A DNA stretch of 64,000 nucleotides from Nonomuraea sp. SYSU D8015 (lineage in GTDB: Bacteria; Actinomycetota; Actinomycetes; Streptosporangiales; Streptosporangiaceae), in assembly GCF_008065375.1 (NCBI RefSeq), contig NZ_VJYI01000035.1, positions 1-64,000 on the forward strand. Direction: 5' to 3'. Below the pieces are notes generated by a model. That model was not told where the DNA came from and did no database searches. It worked only from the letters and a program-made list of their open reading frames with translations. This document shows positions 56,123-64,000 of the stretch, piece by piece (position 1 is the stretch's first letter; each line of letters opens with the position of its first letter). The position numbers and the translations under genes are program-made.

Positions 56123-57175
56123 ATGAACCCGGACAAGGTCAAGGAATTCGCCATGGAGATCGCCGGCAAGCGGGCGGCGGCCAATGCGGTCCTGCTCACG
56201 TACCTCGGCGACCATCTGGGCATCTGGTCGGCGATGGCGGGGGCGGGCCCCGTGACCAGTGGTGAGCTGGCGGCACGCACCGGTCTGGCCGAGCGATATC
56301 TCCGCGAGTGGCTGGCCGCGCAGGCCGTGGCGGGGCATGTCACGTACGACGCGGCGACCGGCAGGTTCGAGCTGCCCGACGAGCATGCCGCGGTGCTCGC
56401 GCACGAGGGCTCACCGGCGTTCCAGGGCGGTGGCCTGGAGGCGGCCGTCGCCTTCTGGATGGCCGTGGACAAGATCGCGGAGGCGTTCCGCACCGGCGCG
56501 GGCGTCGCCTGGCACGACCACGACTCCCGGATGTTCACCGGCACGGCGAGGTTCTTCGAGCCGCTCTATCGGGCCTCGGTCGTCGACCAGTGGCTGCCCG
56601 CGCTGGACGGCGTCGTGGACCGACTCCGCGAAGGCGCGCACGTGCTGGACGTCGGCTGCGGCCACGGCCGCTCCACGATCCTGATGGCGCAGGCCTTCCC
56701 CAACGCCCACTTCATGGGCATCGACTCCCACGAGGAGTCAGTGCTGGCCGCGCGGGAGGAGGCCGCCAAGGCGGGGGTGGACGACCGGGTGGAGTTCCTG
56801 GTCGCCGGGGCGCACGGATACCCGGCGGGGTCGTGGGACCTGATCTGCTTCTTCGACTCCCTGCACGACATGGGCGACCCGGTGGGGGCGGCGGCCACGG
56901 CCAGGCGGTCGCTGGCCGAGGGCGGCACGGTCATGGTGATCGAGCCGTTCGCCACCGACCGGCTGGAGAGCAGCATCGGCAACCCGGTCGCGCTCGCGTA
57001 CTACGCCGCCTCGACGATGGTGTGCGTGCCCAACTCGCTCGCCCAGAACGGGGCGGCGCTGGGGGCGCAGGCGGGCCCGGAGCGGCTGATCGACGTGCTG
57101 CGCTCGGCCGGGTTCGGGAACGTCAGGCAGGCGCTCGCCACCGAGTTCAATCTGGTGCTGGAGGCACGCGCCTGA
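56123..57175 (+). CDS. Methyltransferase with N-terminal winged helix
   Basis: A 350-residue protein. Residues 1-90 are a winged-helix domain (ANAVLLTYLGDHLGIWSAMA, SGELAARTGLAERYLREWLA), as in O-methyltransferases and related regulators. Residues 160-350 hold a SAM-binding domain: HVLDVGCGHGRSTILMAQAF, MGIDSHEESVLAAREEAAKA, ICFFDSLHDMGDPVGAA and EGGTVMVIEPFATDRLE. ATG 56123 follows GAAGGCGG. It is close to the S-adenosylmethionine proteins annotated as transcriptional-regulator-like methyltransferases. Substrate unknown; independent of the previous gene by a 232-base gap. Confidence 0.82.
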   Translation: MNPDKVKEFAMEIAGKRAAANAVLLTYLGDHLGIWSAMAGAGPVTSGELAARTGLAERYLREWLAAQAVAGHVTYDAATGRFELPDEHAAVLAHEGSPAFQGGGLEAAVAFWMAVDKIAEAFRTGAGVAWHDHDSRMFTGTARFFEPLYRASVVDQWLPALDGVVDRLREGAHVLDVGCGHGRSTILMAQAFPNAHFMGIDSHEESVLAAREEAAKAGVDDRVEFLVAGAHGYPAGSWDLICFFDSLHDMGDPVGAAATARRSLAEGGTVMVIEPFATDRLESSIGNPVALAYYAASTMVCVPNSLAQNGAALGAQAGPERLIDVLRSAGFGNVRQALATEFNLVLEARA

Positions 57176-57220
57176 GCCCCCAGCGACCTGGGCGCGGACG
57201 CGATCGCCCGGTCCGTGCCG

Positions 57221-58117
57221 TCATCGGCGCCAGGTCATCCAGCGCTGGCGGGAGCGGTAACCGGCACCGCGCGCGATGCCGGCCAGGTGGTCGGGAACGA
57301 GGGCGAGCGACGGCGGCTCCGGGAACGCGGCGAGATGTGGCCGCAGCAGAGACAGCACGGCCCTGCCGACGCCTCGTCTCCGTGAATCGGGCCGTACCGC
57401 GACCGCCGCCGGCATCCACAGCCCATGCGCCAGGACGACGGCGGCCACCGCCACGGTCTCGCCGCCGTGCCCGGCGGTCCAGTGGAGGACCTCGGGGTTC
57501 CACGGCCCGTCGAGCACCCCCGTCACGTCGGCCGCCAGGTCGGCCGGCGTGACGAAGCCCGGCCGCCACGCGTCGTGTCCGGCCCGGCGAAGGACGACCT
57601 CGGGCGCGGGCACCTCGCGGCAGCCGCCGCCCGGCTTGCGATGCAGCAGGACCGGGTAGCCCATGAGCTCCCAGCCGCGCCGCCGCAGGTCGGGCGTGCG
57701 CCATGGGCTCGTCAGCAGGGTGCGGCCTGCGGCGCCGTCGCCGGCCAGGCCCGCGACCTCGTCCAGGACCTCCTGCCACTCCTCCTCCGAGGCCGGCGGA
57801 TACAGCACGGTCGCCCACCGCCGCCCCTCCTCGGCGTGGACGACGCACACCCGGCCCGACCGGCTCGACCGCTCCCCGTGCGCCAGGGCGGTGGCCGTCG
57901 CCCATGCCTGGGCGAACCACACCGTGTCGGCGGAGAAGGCCGTCGAGGCGGGGGCGGCCGGGCCGTGGGCGGCGTACAGCGGAAGATCCTGCGGCGGCGG
58001 CTGCAGGCCGTTGACGGCGGCCCAGGCCGTGGTGTCCGCCATCACGGCCTGGGTCCGCGCGAGGCTGGCCGCGGTGACGGCGGTCAGGACGTCGGGCGTG
58101 GTCGTCTCGCTCGGCAT
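57221..58117 (-). CDS. GNAT-family acetyltransferase
   Basis: A 298-residue protein. The last 150 residues are a GNAT fold with acetyl-CoA motif A VRPDSRRRGVGRAVLSLLRP (R/Q-x-x-G-x-G/A pattern as RRRGVGR), preceded by VAVAAVVLAHGLWMPAAVAV. The N-terminal half may be a second, degenerate GNAT domain (VCVVHAEEGRRWATVLYPPA). GGAGGAAGATC directly before ATG 58117 supports the start. The acceptor substrate is unknown. It is divergent from the secreted peptidase gene. Confidence 0.82.
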   Translation of the reverse strand: MPSETTTPDVLTAVTAASLARTQAVMADTTAWAAVNGLQPPPQDLPLYAAHGPAAPASTAFSADTVWFAQAWATATALAHGERSSRSGRVCVVHAEEGRRWATVLYPPASEEEWQEVLDEVAGLAGDGAAGRTLLTSPWRTPDLRRRGWELMGYPVLLHRKPGGGCREVPAPEVVLRRAGHDAWRPGFVTPADLAADVTGVLDGPWNPEVLHWTAGHGGETVAVAAVVLAHGLWMPAAVAVRPDSRRRGVGRAVLSLLRPHLAAFPEPPSLALVPDHLAGIARGAGYRSRQRWMTWRR

Positions 58118-58287
58118 GATCTTCCTCCTGGATGCGTGACCTCCAGGGTGCCGAGCCGCCCTTTCATCCTCCTGTCAGTCCCATCACCGGAAGAGGTACC
58201 TGAGGATGACTGCGATTTCCTACTCCAGTCGGATGGTCTTGTGGAACGCTCTGATCGACGATCAAGTACCCGACGATTGGATCCGCG

Positions 58288-59817
58288 ATGCGAAGACCAG
58301 TCCTGATCTCCACCCTCTTACTCTCCCTGGCGGTCCCCTTGCTGCCCGTGGCCCCGGCCGCGGCGGCGCCGGCCATTTCGTGGGCCCCCTGCGCCGAGGA
58401 CGCCACGGCCGAATGCGGCACGCTGACCGTGCCCGTCGACTGGAACAAGCCGGACGGCGAGACGTTCGAGCTGGCCCTCGCCCGCCGCAAGGCCACCGAC
58501 CCGGCGGCCCGGATCGGCTCGGTGGTGATCAACCCCGGTGGCCCCGGCGGTTCGGGCGTGACCGCCGTACTGGAGAACTGGCTCGGCTTCACGCCGGAGA
58601 TCACCAGCCGCTTCGACGTGGTCGGCTTCGACCCGCGCGGTGTGGCGCGCAGCCACCCGATCACCTGCTCGCTCGAGCTCGCCCTGCAGGCGCCCGACCC
58701 GCTGTCGCTCAAGAGCCAGGCCGACTTCGACGCCCTGCTCGCCCACAACGAGCGTTACCGGCAGGACTGCCGGGCCCGCACCGGCCCGCTGTTCGACCAC
58801 GTCCACACCGGCAACGTGGTGCGCGACCTCGACGCCCTGCGCGCCGCCCTCGGTGACGACAAGCTGACGTACTACGGCGTCTCGTACGGCACCCTCATCG
58901 GCCAGCTGTACGCCGAGCGTTTCCCGAAGCGGGTGCGTGCGCTGGCGCTCGACAGCAACATGGACCACAGCCTCGGCACGAAGGCGTTCCTGGACACCGA
59001 GTCGTGGGCCGCCCAGGACGCGTTCAACGAGTTCGTCGCCTGGTGCGACCGGACCGCGTCGTGCGCGCTGCACGGCAGGGACGTCCGCGCGGTCTGGAAG
59101 GGCCTGCTGGCCAGGGCCGAGCGCGGCGAGCTGCACCTGCCCGGCCAGCCGGAGGCGAAGATCAGCAAGCTGGGCCTCATCGGCCAGGCGTTCGGCGCCT
59201 TCTACGGCCCCGCCTTCAAGGAACTGGCCGAGTTCCTGGTGGCCCTCGAGAGCGGCGCCCAGACGGCGAAGGCGATCCTCACGCCGCCGGCCAAGGCGAG
59301 CCAAGAGGTGATCAACGACGCCACCTTCGTCTTCTGCCAGGACTACGACGTGCCCGTCCGCGACTACCGCGAATGGGCCCGCCACCTGCGCAGATCGGCG
59401 GCGATCGCGCCGGACATGCTGGTCAGCGCGGCAGCCCACCCGATCACGGCCGCCTGCCTCGGCTCGCCGCCCGCCCCGAACCCCCAGCACCGCCTCAACG
59501 TGTCGGGCACGCCCACGCTCCTGCTGGGCAACGCCTTGCACGACCCCGCCACCGGCTACCCGTGGGCGGTGAACGCGGCTCGGCAGATCGGCCGTGAGGC
59601 CCGGCTGCTGACGTACGAGGGGTGGGGCCACGGCATCTACGGCCGCGGCGACTGCCCGACGACCGCGATCGACCAGTACCTGGTCTCGGTCACGGCGCCG
59701 GCCAAGGGCGCCAGGTGCCCGGCCGTCCCACCGGCCGAACTGACCGCCCAGCGCACCGCCCGCCCGCTCCCGGGCCCCCTCCCGGGTCTGCCGGGCTGGA
59801 CGTACGCGGGTTCGTAG
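58288..59817 (+). CDS. Secreted alpha/beta hydrolase, tripeptidyl aminopeptidase type
   Basis: A 509-residue exported hydrolase. The signal peptide (ISTLLLSLAVPLLPVAPAAA) ends near residue 27. The oxyanion region is SVVINPGGPGGSGVTAVLEN, the nucleophile elbow is YYGVSYGTLIGQLYAERFP (Ser of GVSYG), and the C-terminal TAP-like segment has TPTLLLGNALHDPATGYPWA, with the acid in NALHDP and histidine in YEGWGHGIYG. Cysteines (CAEDATAEC, CRAR, CDRTASC, CQDY) suggest disulphides. The family removes N-terminal tripeptides from secreted proteins in Streptomyces. No strong ribosome site precedes ATG 58288. Confidence 0.88.
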   Translation: MRRPVLISTLLLSLAVPLLPVAPAAAAPAISWAPCAEDATAECGTLTVPVDWNKPDGETFELALARRKATDPAARIGSVVINPGGPGGSGVTAVLENWLGFTPEITSRFDVVGFDPRGVARSHPITCSLELALQAPDPLSLKSQADFDALLAHNERYRQDCRARTGPLFDHVHTGNVVRDLDALRAALGDDKLTYYGVSYGTLIGQLYAERFPKRVRALALDSNMDHSLGTKAFLDTESWAAQDAFNEFVAWCDRTASCALHGRDVRAVWKGLLARAERGELHLPGQPEAKISKLGLIGQAFGAFYGPAFKELAEFLVALESGAQTAKAILTPPAKASQEVINDATFVFCQDYDVPVRDYREWARHLRRSAAIAPDMLVSAAAHPITAACLGSPPAPNPQHRLNVSGTPTLLLGNALHDPATGYPWAVNAARQIGREARLLTYEGWGHGIYGRGDCPTTAIDQYLVSVTAPAKGARCPAVPPAELTAQRTARPLPGPLPGLPGWTYAGS

Positions 59818-59826
59818 GGATCTGAT

Positions 59827-59860
59827 GGCGCGGCCTCACCCGCAGGGGCGGGGCCGCGCC
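59827..59860. terminator. Terminator between convergent units
   Basis: GGCGCGGCC (59827-59835) pairs with GGCCGCGCC (59852-59860), 16 bases apart. It lies 9 bases after the peptidase stop and ends 2 bases before the stop of the pseudogene on the other strand. Confidence 0.7.
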
Positions 59861-59861
59861 C

Positions 59862-60204
59862 TCAGCAGTCGTGGCCCTTTCGGTCCGCAATACGCAGGGT
59901 CACCTGCTGGGGGCCGTTGAACGGTGCCAGGGACAGGACGGTCTTCGGGGGTCGCAGGCGGTCGTCCTCGATGAACGTCCTGCGTGCCGCGGGGAAATCC
60001 ACGTCATCGGCCGTCACCGTGGCGATCCGATCGTAGAGGACGATGGATCATCAGGTCGCGGACGATGCGGGCGAGCAGGCCGGGGTCGGCGGGCAGGTCG
60101 GCATAGAGCCCGGCCAGGGCGCCGGGCGAGGAGAAGACGCTGTGGCTGGTGTAGAAGGCGGCGGCGTCCGGTGGCAGGACGGGAAGTTCTGAGGGGTCCG
60201 ACAT
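59862..60204 (-). pseudogene. Transglutaminase-like protein gene with large internal deletion
   Basis: The start is intact: ATG 60204 behind GAGGAG. The first frame gives MSDPSELPVLPPDAAAFYTS, then GLYADLPADPGLLARIVRDL and MIHR, after which only eleven more residues are read before a stop. In the next frame the sequence resumes from about 60043 with VLYDRIATVTADDVDFPAAR and LSLAPFNGPQQVTLRIADRK, to a stop at 59862. Both parts have strong codon bias. Bacterial transglutaminase-like proteins, usually some 250-300 residues, begin and end in this way, so about two thirds of the gene, including its catalytic region, appears to have been deleted. The family assignment rests on memory of both ends. 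Confidence 0.62.
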
Positions 60205-60224
60205 ATGCTCCTCACGATGGGCTC

Positions 60225-61484
60225 TCAGTGACATGATCGGTCAACGAGGGCGCCGTCGCGCAGGGCGTCCAGGCGGGTCATGGCCGGGGTGGCGGTGATG
60301 CCGTGCAGGACCACCGAGGCGACCACGGTGAAGGCGGTCACCGCCCACAGCTCCTCCGGCGGGACGCCGAAGTCGGCCTCGCCGAGCGCGTACGTGAGGT
60401 AGAACAGCGAGCCGATGCCCCGGATGCCGAAGAACGAGATCACCAGCCGTTCCTTGGGCCCGGCCGGGCCGCGTACCTGAGACAGCCAGCCCGACACCGG
60501 CCGGATCACCAGCAGCAACAGCAGCCCCACCGCGGCGCCCCGCCAGGTGAGCGCGGCCAGGCCGCCCGCCGCGACGAAGCCGCCGAGCAGGAGCAGCAGC
60601 CAGGCGGTGAACAGCCGCTCGATCTGCTCCACGAAACCGTGCAGCACGTTGTTGTAGCCGTGGCCGTGCTCGACGCGCCTGATGGTGCACGCCGTGACGA
60701 ACACCGCGACGAAGCCGTAGCCGTGCGCGAGCTCGGTCAGCCCGTACGCGAGGAAGGTCGCGGCGAGCGCGACGAAACCGTCGCGGTGCTCGGCCAGCCT
60801 GAGCTCGTCGGCGCGGGAGTGGAAGAACAGCCGCCCCAGCAGCCGGCCGATCAGCAGCCCGCAGACCACTCCCGCCACGATCCGGTAGAGCACGTCCACC
60901 AGCGCCCACTCGCCCACCCACCCCGCTCCGCCGACGACGGCCACGGCGACGGCGGCGTACACGATGGGGAAGGCCAGCCCGTCGTTCAGCCCCGCCTCGG
61001 AGGTGAGCGCGAAGCGGACCTCGTCGTCGGCGTTCTCGGCGTCGGCCGGCTCCCCCACGTTCACGTCGGAGGCGAGCACCGGGTCGGTGGGCGCGAGCAC
61101 CGCGCCCAGCAGCAGCGCCGCCGCGACGGGCCAGCCGAGCACGAGGACGGCCGCGGCCGCGACCCCGGCGACGGTCAGCGGCATCGCGCAGCCGAGCAGC
61201 CGCCACGTGGTGGCCCAGCTCCGCAGTCCGGCGCGCCGGTTGAGCGCCAGCCCCGCTCCCATGAGGGAGACGAGCACGCAGATCTCCGTGATGTGCTCCA
61301 AAGCCACCCGATGAGCGATCGGATCGGGTTCGGGCAGGCCGAGCGGCAGCAGGAACAGGACCACGCCGCCGAGCAGGTACACCAGTGGTAAGGAGAGCGC
61401 GCGACGGGCGAGCAGGCCGGGCAGGACGGCGGCGAGCAACGCGGCGGCGCCGGCGAGGGCGAGGACGAGGTCTGGGGTGGACAT
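60225..61484 (-). CDS. Na+/H+ antiporter (CPA1/NhaP type)
   Basis: A 419-residue membrane protein with about twelve helices. The ion-binding region has GAVLAPTDPVLASDVNVGEP and FALTSEAGLNDGLAFPIVYA, where the conserved T-D-P and N-D pairs of CPA1 antiporters lie. A charged cytoplasmic loop (FHSRADELRLAEHRDGFVAL) and FFGIRGIGSLFYLTYAL, containing the conserved arginine, follow. It probably exports Na+ or K+ in exchange for protons. It ends just before the pseudogene start on the same strand and is divergent from the sensor kinase gene. Confidence 0.9.
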   Translation of the reverse strand: MSTPDLVLALAGAAALLAAVLPGLLARRALSLPLVYLLGGVVLFLLPLGLPEPDPIAHRVALEHITEICVLVSLMGAGLALNRRAGLRSWATTWRLLGCAMPLTVAGVAAAAVLVLGWPVAAALLLGAVLAPTDPVLASDVNVGEPADAENADDEVRFALTSEAGLNDGLAFPIVYAAVAVAVVGGAGWVGEWALVDVLYRIVAGVVCGLLIGRLLGRLFFHSRADELRLAEHRDGFVALAATFLAYGLTELAHGYGFVAVFVTACTIRRVEHGHGYNNVLHGFVEQIERLFTAWLLLLLGGFVAAGGLAALTWRGAAVGLLLLLVIRPVSGWLSQVRGPAGPKERLVISFFGIRGIGSLFYLTYALGEADFGVPPEELWAVTAFTVVASVVLHGITATPAMTRLDALRDGALVDRSCH

Positions 61485-61567
61485 CCCGGGCCACCTTCCC
61501 CAAGGTCACCACACATCACCCCTGACGGCGTTTGCGCGATCCGTGACACTGTGGTCCATTGGGGATC

Positions 61568-62650
61568 ATGTCGTTCGCGGTCTTACGCGGATGGGCGACC
61601 CATCCGCGTGTGGGGGACGTGGCGCTGGCCTTGGTGGTGCTGTTGGCCGAGTTCAGGACGGCGAACGTCGCTTCCATGGTGATCGCGGTGGGGTCGGCGG
61701 CGCTCGTGCTGCCGCGTCGCGGGCATCCGGTCGCCGTGGCGGTCCTGGTGGGCGTGGTGTACCTGGTGACGTCCCGGGCCCCACTGCACGACGCGCCGGT
61801 CAGCGCCATGCTCCTCGCGCTCTACAGCGTGGGCCGCCACACCTCGTCCCGCGTCTCGGCGGTCGTGGCGGCGCTGGCCGTGGCCGGCGGGCTGGTGGCC
61901 TTCATGCCGGCCTGGGCGGACTACTTCTCGGTCTCGCTGACCATCGCGCTGTCGCCGGCGCTGCCGGTGGCGGTGGGACACGTCGTGCGCCTGCGCGAGG
62001 AACTGGCCCTGCGCAAGGCGCAGCAGGCGGCCGAGCACGCGGTACGGGCCGAGCGCCGCCGCATCGCCCGCGAGCTGCACGACGTGATCGCCCACCACGT
62101 CAGCGTGGTGAGCCTGTACATGGGCGTCGCCAGGAGGACCATCCCGATCGACCCGGGCCGGGCCCGGGAGACCCTGCTCACCGGCGAGGACACGGCCCGC
62201 CAGGCGATGGCGGAGATGCGCCGCCTGCTGGACGTGCTGCGTACCGACGGCGAGTCGGTGGAGAACCAGGCGGGCGTCGGGGTGGCCAGGCTGCCGGCGT
62301 TGATCGAGGAGTCCGGCAACGCGGAGCTGGAGGTCACGGGCGAGGCGGTCGAGCTGCCGACGACCGTGGACCACGCCGTGTACCGCATCGTGCAGGAGTC
62401 TCTGACCAACACGCGCAAGCACGCGGCGGGCGCGCGGTCCCGGGTGCGGCTGGCGTACCGGCCCGATCTCGTCGAGGTGGAGGTCGCCGACGACGGCCGG
62501 CCGCAGCCGGGCGGCGGAGGAGGGCTGGGGCTCGGGCTGGCGGGGATGGCCGAGCGGGTGTCGTTGTGCGGAGGGGAGCTGCGCGCCGGGCCCGCGCCCG
62601 AGGGAGGCTTCGTGGTGCACGCCCGCATCCCGCTGCTGGAGAAGACGTGA
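61568..62650 (+). CDS. NarL-type sensor histidine kinase
   Basis: A 360-residue sensor kinase. Four or five membrane helices fill residues 10-140 with little exposed sensing domain. Then follows the HisKA_3 motif RRRIARELHDVIAHHVSVVS (phosphorylated His in ELHD), a linker, and the ATPase domain with VDHAVYRIVQESLTNTRKHA and GLGLGLAGMAERVSLCGGEL. It overlaps its response regulator by four bases (GTGA). The convergent ABC ATPase beyond the pair suggests control of an exporter, as in antimicrobial-peptide sensing systems. Confidence 0.92.
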   Translation: MSFAVLRGWATHPRVGDVALALVVLLAEFRTANVASMVIAVGSAALVLPRRGHPVAVAVLVGVVYLVTSRAPLHDAPVSAMLLALYSVGRHTSSRVSAVVAALAVAGGLVAFMPAWADYFSVSLTIALSPALPVAVGHVVRLREELALRKAQQAAEHAVRAERRRIARELHDVIAHHVSVVSLYMGVARRTIPIDPGRARETLLTGEDTARQAMAEMRRLLDVLRTDGESVENQAGVGVARLPALIEESGNAELEVTGEAVELPTTVDHAVYRIVQESLTNTRKHAAGARSRVRLAYRPDLVEVEVADDGRPQPGGGGGLGLGLAGMAERVSLCGGELRAGPAPEGGFVVHARIPLLEKT

Positions 62651-63309
62651 TCAAAGTACTGCTCGTGGACGACCACGCGCTGGTCCGCGCGGGCCTGCGC
62701 CTGCTGCTGGAGACCGAGCCCGGCTTGACCACCGCGGGCGAGGCGGCCGACGGGCTGGAGGCGGTACGGCAGAGCCACGTCCTGCGTCCCGACGTGGTGC
62801 TGATGGACCTGCACCTGCCGGGCATGGACGGGGTGGCGGCCACGGAGCGGATCGTCGCGGAGCTGCCCGGCACGAAGGTGCTCGCGTTGAGCACCTTCGA
62901 CCTGGAGGAGCACGTGGTGGCCGCGCTGCGGGCGGGGGCGTCCGGGTTCCTGCCGAAGGACTCCTCGCCGGAGGAGCTGGTCGACGGCATCAGGATCGTG
63001 CACCGGGGCGAGGCGACGGTGGCGCCCCGGCTGCTGCTCGGCCTCATCGGCACCTTCGTCCGGCCGTCCCGGCCGCGCGCCGTGACCGTCCCCGCCGCGT
63101 TGTCCGGGCTCAGCGAGCGCGAGCTGCAGGTGCTGGAGCTGATCGCCCGCGGGCTGTCCAACCAGGAGATAGCCGAGCAGATCGGGCTCGCGGTCTCGAC
63201 GGTGAAGAACCGGGTGAGCGACCTGTTCGCCAAGCTGGAGGTGCGGGACCGGGCGCAGGCGGTGATCGTCGCGTACGAGGCCGGCCTCGTGACCCCCGGC
63301 GGGCCCTAG
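62647..63309 (+). CDS. NarL/FixJ-family response regulator
   Basis: A 220-residue regulator starting at GTG 62647. The receiver domain has VLLVDDHALVRAGLRLLLET (acidic pair), the phosphorylated Asp in DVVLMDLHLPGMDG and the Lys in GFLPKDSSPEEL. The LuxR-type helix-turn-helix is LSERELQVLELIARGLSNQE and IGLAVSTVKNRVSDLFAKLE. It is translated with the kinase gene. Its stop overlaps the end of the convergent ABC ATPase gene by four bases. Confidence 0.94.
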   Translation: MIKVLLVDDHALVRAGLRLLLETEPGLTTAGEAADGLEAVRQSHVLRPDVVLMDLHLPGMDGVAATERIVAELPGTKVLALSTFDLEEHVVAALRAGASGFLPKDSSPEELVDGIRIVHRGEATVAPRLLLGLIGTFVRPSRPRAVTVPAALSGLSERELQVLELIARGLSNQEIAEQIGLAVSTVKNRVSDLFAKLEVRDRAQAVIVAYEAGLVTPGGP

Positions 63310-64000
63310 CGGACTCCGAGACCGGCGGCGATCGCCTCGGCCGTCGGGGCCTCCATGACCTTGATCACCTGTCCGTCGCTGAGGAAGAGCACCCGGTCGG
63401 CGTGGGCGGCGACGGCCGGGTCGTGGGTGACCATGATGACCGTTTGCCTCAGTTCGTCGACCACCAGCCGCAGCAGGCCCAGGATCTCCCGTCCCGACCT
63501 GGCGTCCAGGTTGCCCGTCGGCTCGTCGGCGAACACCACGTCCGGCCCGGCCACCAGCGCCCGGCAGATGGCCACACGTTGCTGCTGCCCGCCGGACAGC
63601 TGGTGCGGGCGGCGGTGCACGTGCTCGCCGATCCCGGCCCGGCCGATGAGCTCCTCCACCCGGCCGGGCGCCGGCCGGCGGCGCGCGAGCCGCAGCGGCA
63701 GCTCGATGTTCTCCCTCCCCGTCAGCGCCGGCAGCAGGTTGAACGCCTGGAACACGAACCCGATCCGCCGGCTGCGCAGGCCGGACAGCTCGGCCTCGCT
63801 CAGCCGTGTGACGTCGGCGCCGCCCACGCTGACGGAACCCGACGTGGGCCGGGTCAGCCCGGCCGCGCACTGCAGCAACGTGGTCTTGCCCGAGCCCGAC
63901 GGCCCCATCACCGCCGTGAAGGAACCGCGCGCGAAGGCATGGCTGACGTCGCGCAGGGCGGTGACCGCCGAAACGCCCGTGCCGTAGACCTTGCCGACGC
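63306..64000 (-). CDS. ABC exporter ATPase, MacB/LolD type (cut by window edge)
   Basis: At least 231 residues of an ATPase whose start lies beyond the window. The visible part begins in GKVYGTGVSAVTALRDVSHA, then Walker A is GPSGSGKTT, the Q-loop VFQAFNLLPALTGRENIELP, the signature QLSGGQQQRVAICRAL and Walker B VVFADEPTGNLD; THDPAVAAHADRV holds the switch histidine. This pattern is that of MacB/LolD/FtsE-like exporters. A permease of the MacB type is expected further right. It is convergent with a two-component system that may regulate it. Confidence 0.93.
   Translation of the reverse strand, partial: VGKVYGTGVSAVTALRDVSHAFARGSFTAVMGPSGSGKTTLLQCAAGLTRPTSGSVSVGGADVTRLSEAELSGLRSRRIGFVFQAFNLLPALTGRENIELPLRLARRRPAPGRVEELIGRAGIGEHVHRRPHQLSGGQQQRVAICRALVAGPDVVFADEPTGNLDARSGREILGLLRLVVDELRQTVIMVTHDPAVAAHADRVLFLSDGQVIKVMEAPTAEAIAAGLGVR

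Overview
The window is chromosomal DNA from a high-GC actinomycete. Third codon positions are almost all G or C, many starts are GTG or TTG, and ribosome binding sites are purine-rich. Gene order around secE, nusG, rplK, rplA, a lipoprotein, rplJ, rplL and rpoB, with aspC and tRNA-Trp just before secE, is the standard actinobacterial translation locus. The Mce-type ATPase next to rpoB, the class F sortases and the style of the paralogues suggest Streptosporangiales (Nonomuraea-like); this placement is inference from memory of gene families, not a database search.

1-11.6 kb, all read leftwards except one small gene: tRNA-Trp, secE, nusG, rplK-rplA, an LppX/LprG-type lipoprotein, rplJ-rplL, an ArnT/YkcB-type membrane glycosyltransferase, a TetR gene, an Mkl/MlaF-type ATPase, two Mce-associated membrane proteins and the first 42 codons of rpoB, which starts at TTG. 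Leader hairpins precede rplK and rplJ, and strong terminators follow rplL and rplA.

11.7-18.9 kb: aspC and adenosine deaminase read rightwards, set among two ECF sigma/anti-sigma modules. One anti-sigma-like protein carries an extracytoplasmic PASTA domain, and four neighbouring proteins seem to share a related C-terminal sensor-like domain. A SAM methyltransferase closes the region. 18.9-26 kb: a carbohydrate ABC importer (two permeases and a lipoprotein, no ATPase) with two DasR-like palindromes upstream, a long acyl-CoA dehydrogenase, and an APC-type permease divergent from an Lrp/AsnC regulator.

26-36 kb: a serine beta-lactamase-like hydrolase, a tiny Pro/Arg-rich peptide, a thiolase, two class F sortases each beside a stalk protein with a non-LPXTG sorting signal, and a second acyl-CoA dehydrogenase. 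The thiolase and this dehydrogenase, which flank the sortase block, share a CAGAA-N5-TTCTG operator. A divergent pair of small winged-helix genes follows, apparently with overlapping -10 elements and leaderless messages.

36-51 kb: alpha/beta hydrolase, PAS-GAF-PP2C-HATPase phosphatase, DtxR/IdeR-type regulator, UdgX-type uracil-DNA glycosylase, MFS exporter, pdxH, citrate synthase, serC, rhomboid protease, enoyl-CoA hydratase, short-chain dehydrogenase, STAS anti-anti-sigma factor and a Co/Ni ECF transporter (cbiM-cbiQ-cbiO). 51-64 kb is accessory in character: a family 2 glycosyltransferase, a coiled-coil protein, a ClpX-type zinc-finger/HTH protein, a 35-residue small ORF, a CGNR-like regulator, two methyltransferases, a GNAT protein, a secreted tripeptidyl-peptidase-like hydrolase, a transglutaminase-like pseudogene with its middle deleted, a Na+/H+ antiporter, a NarL-type two-component system and a partial MacB/LolD-type ATPase. 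I see no insertion sequence, prophage or CRISPR array.
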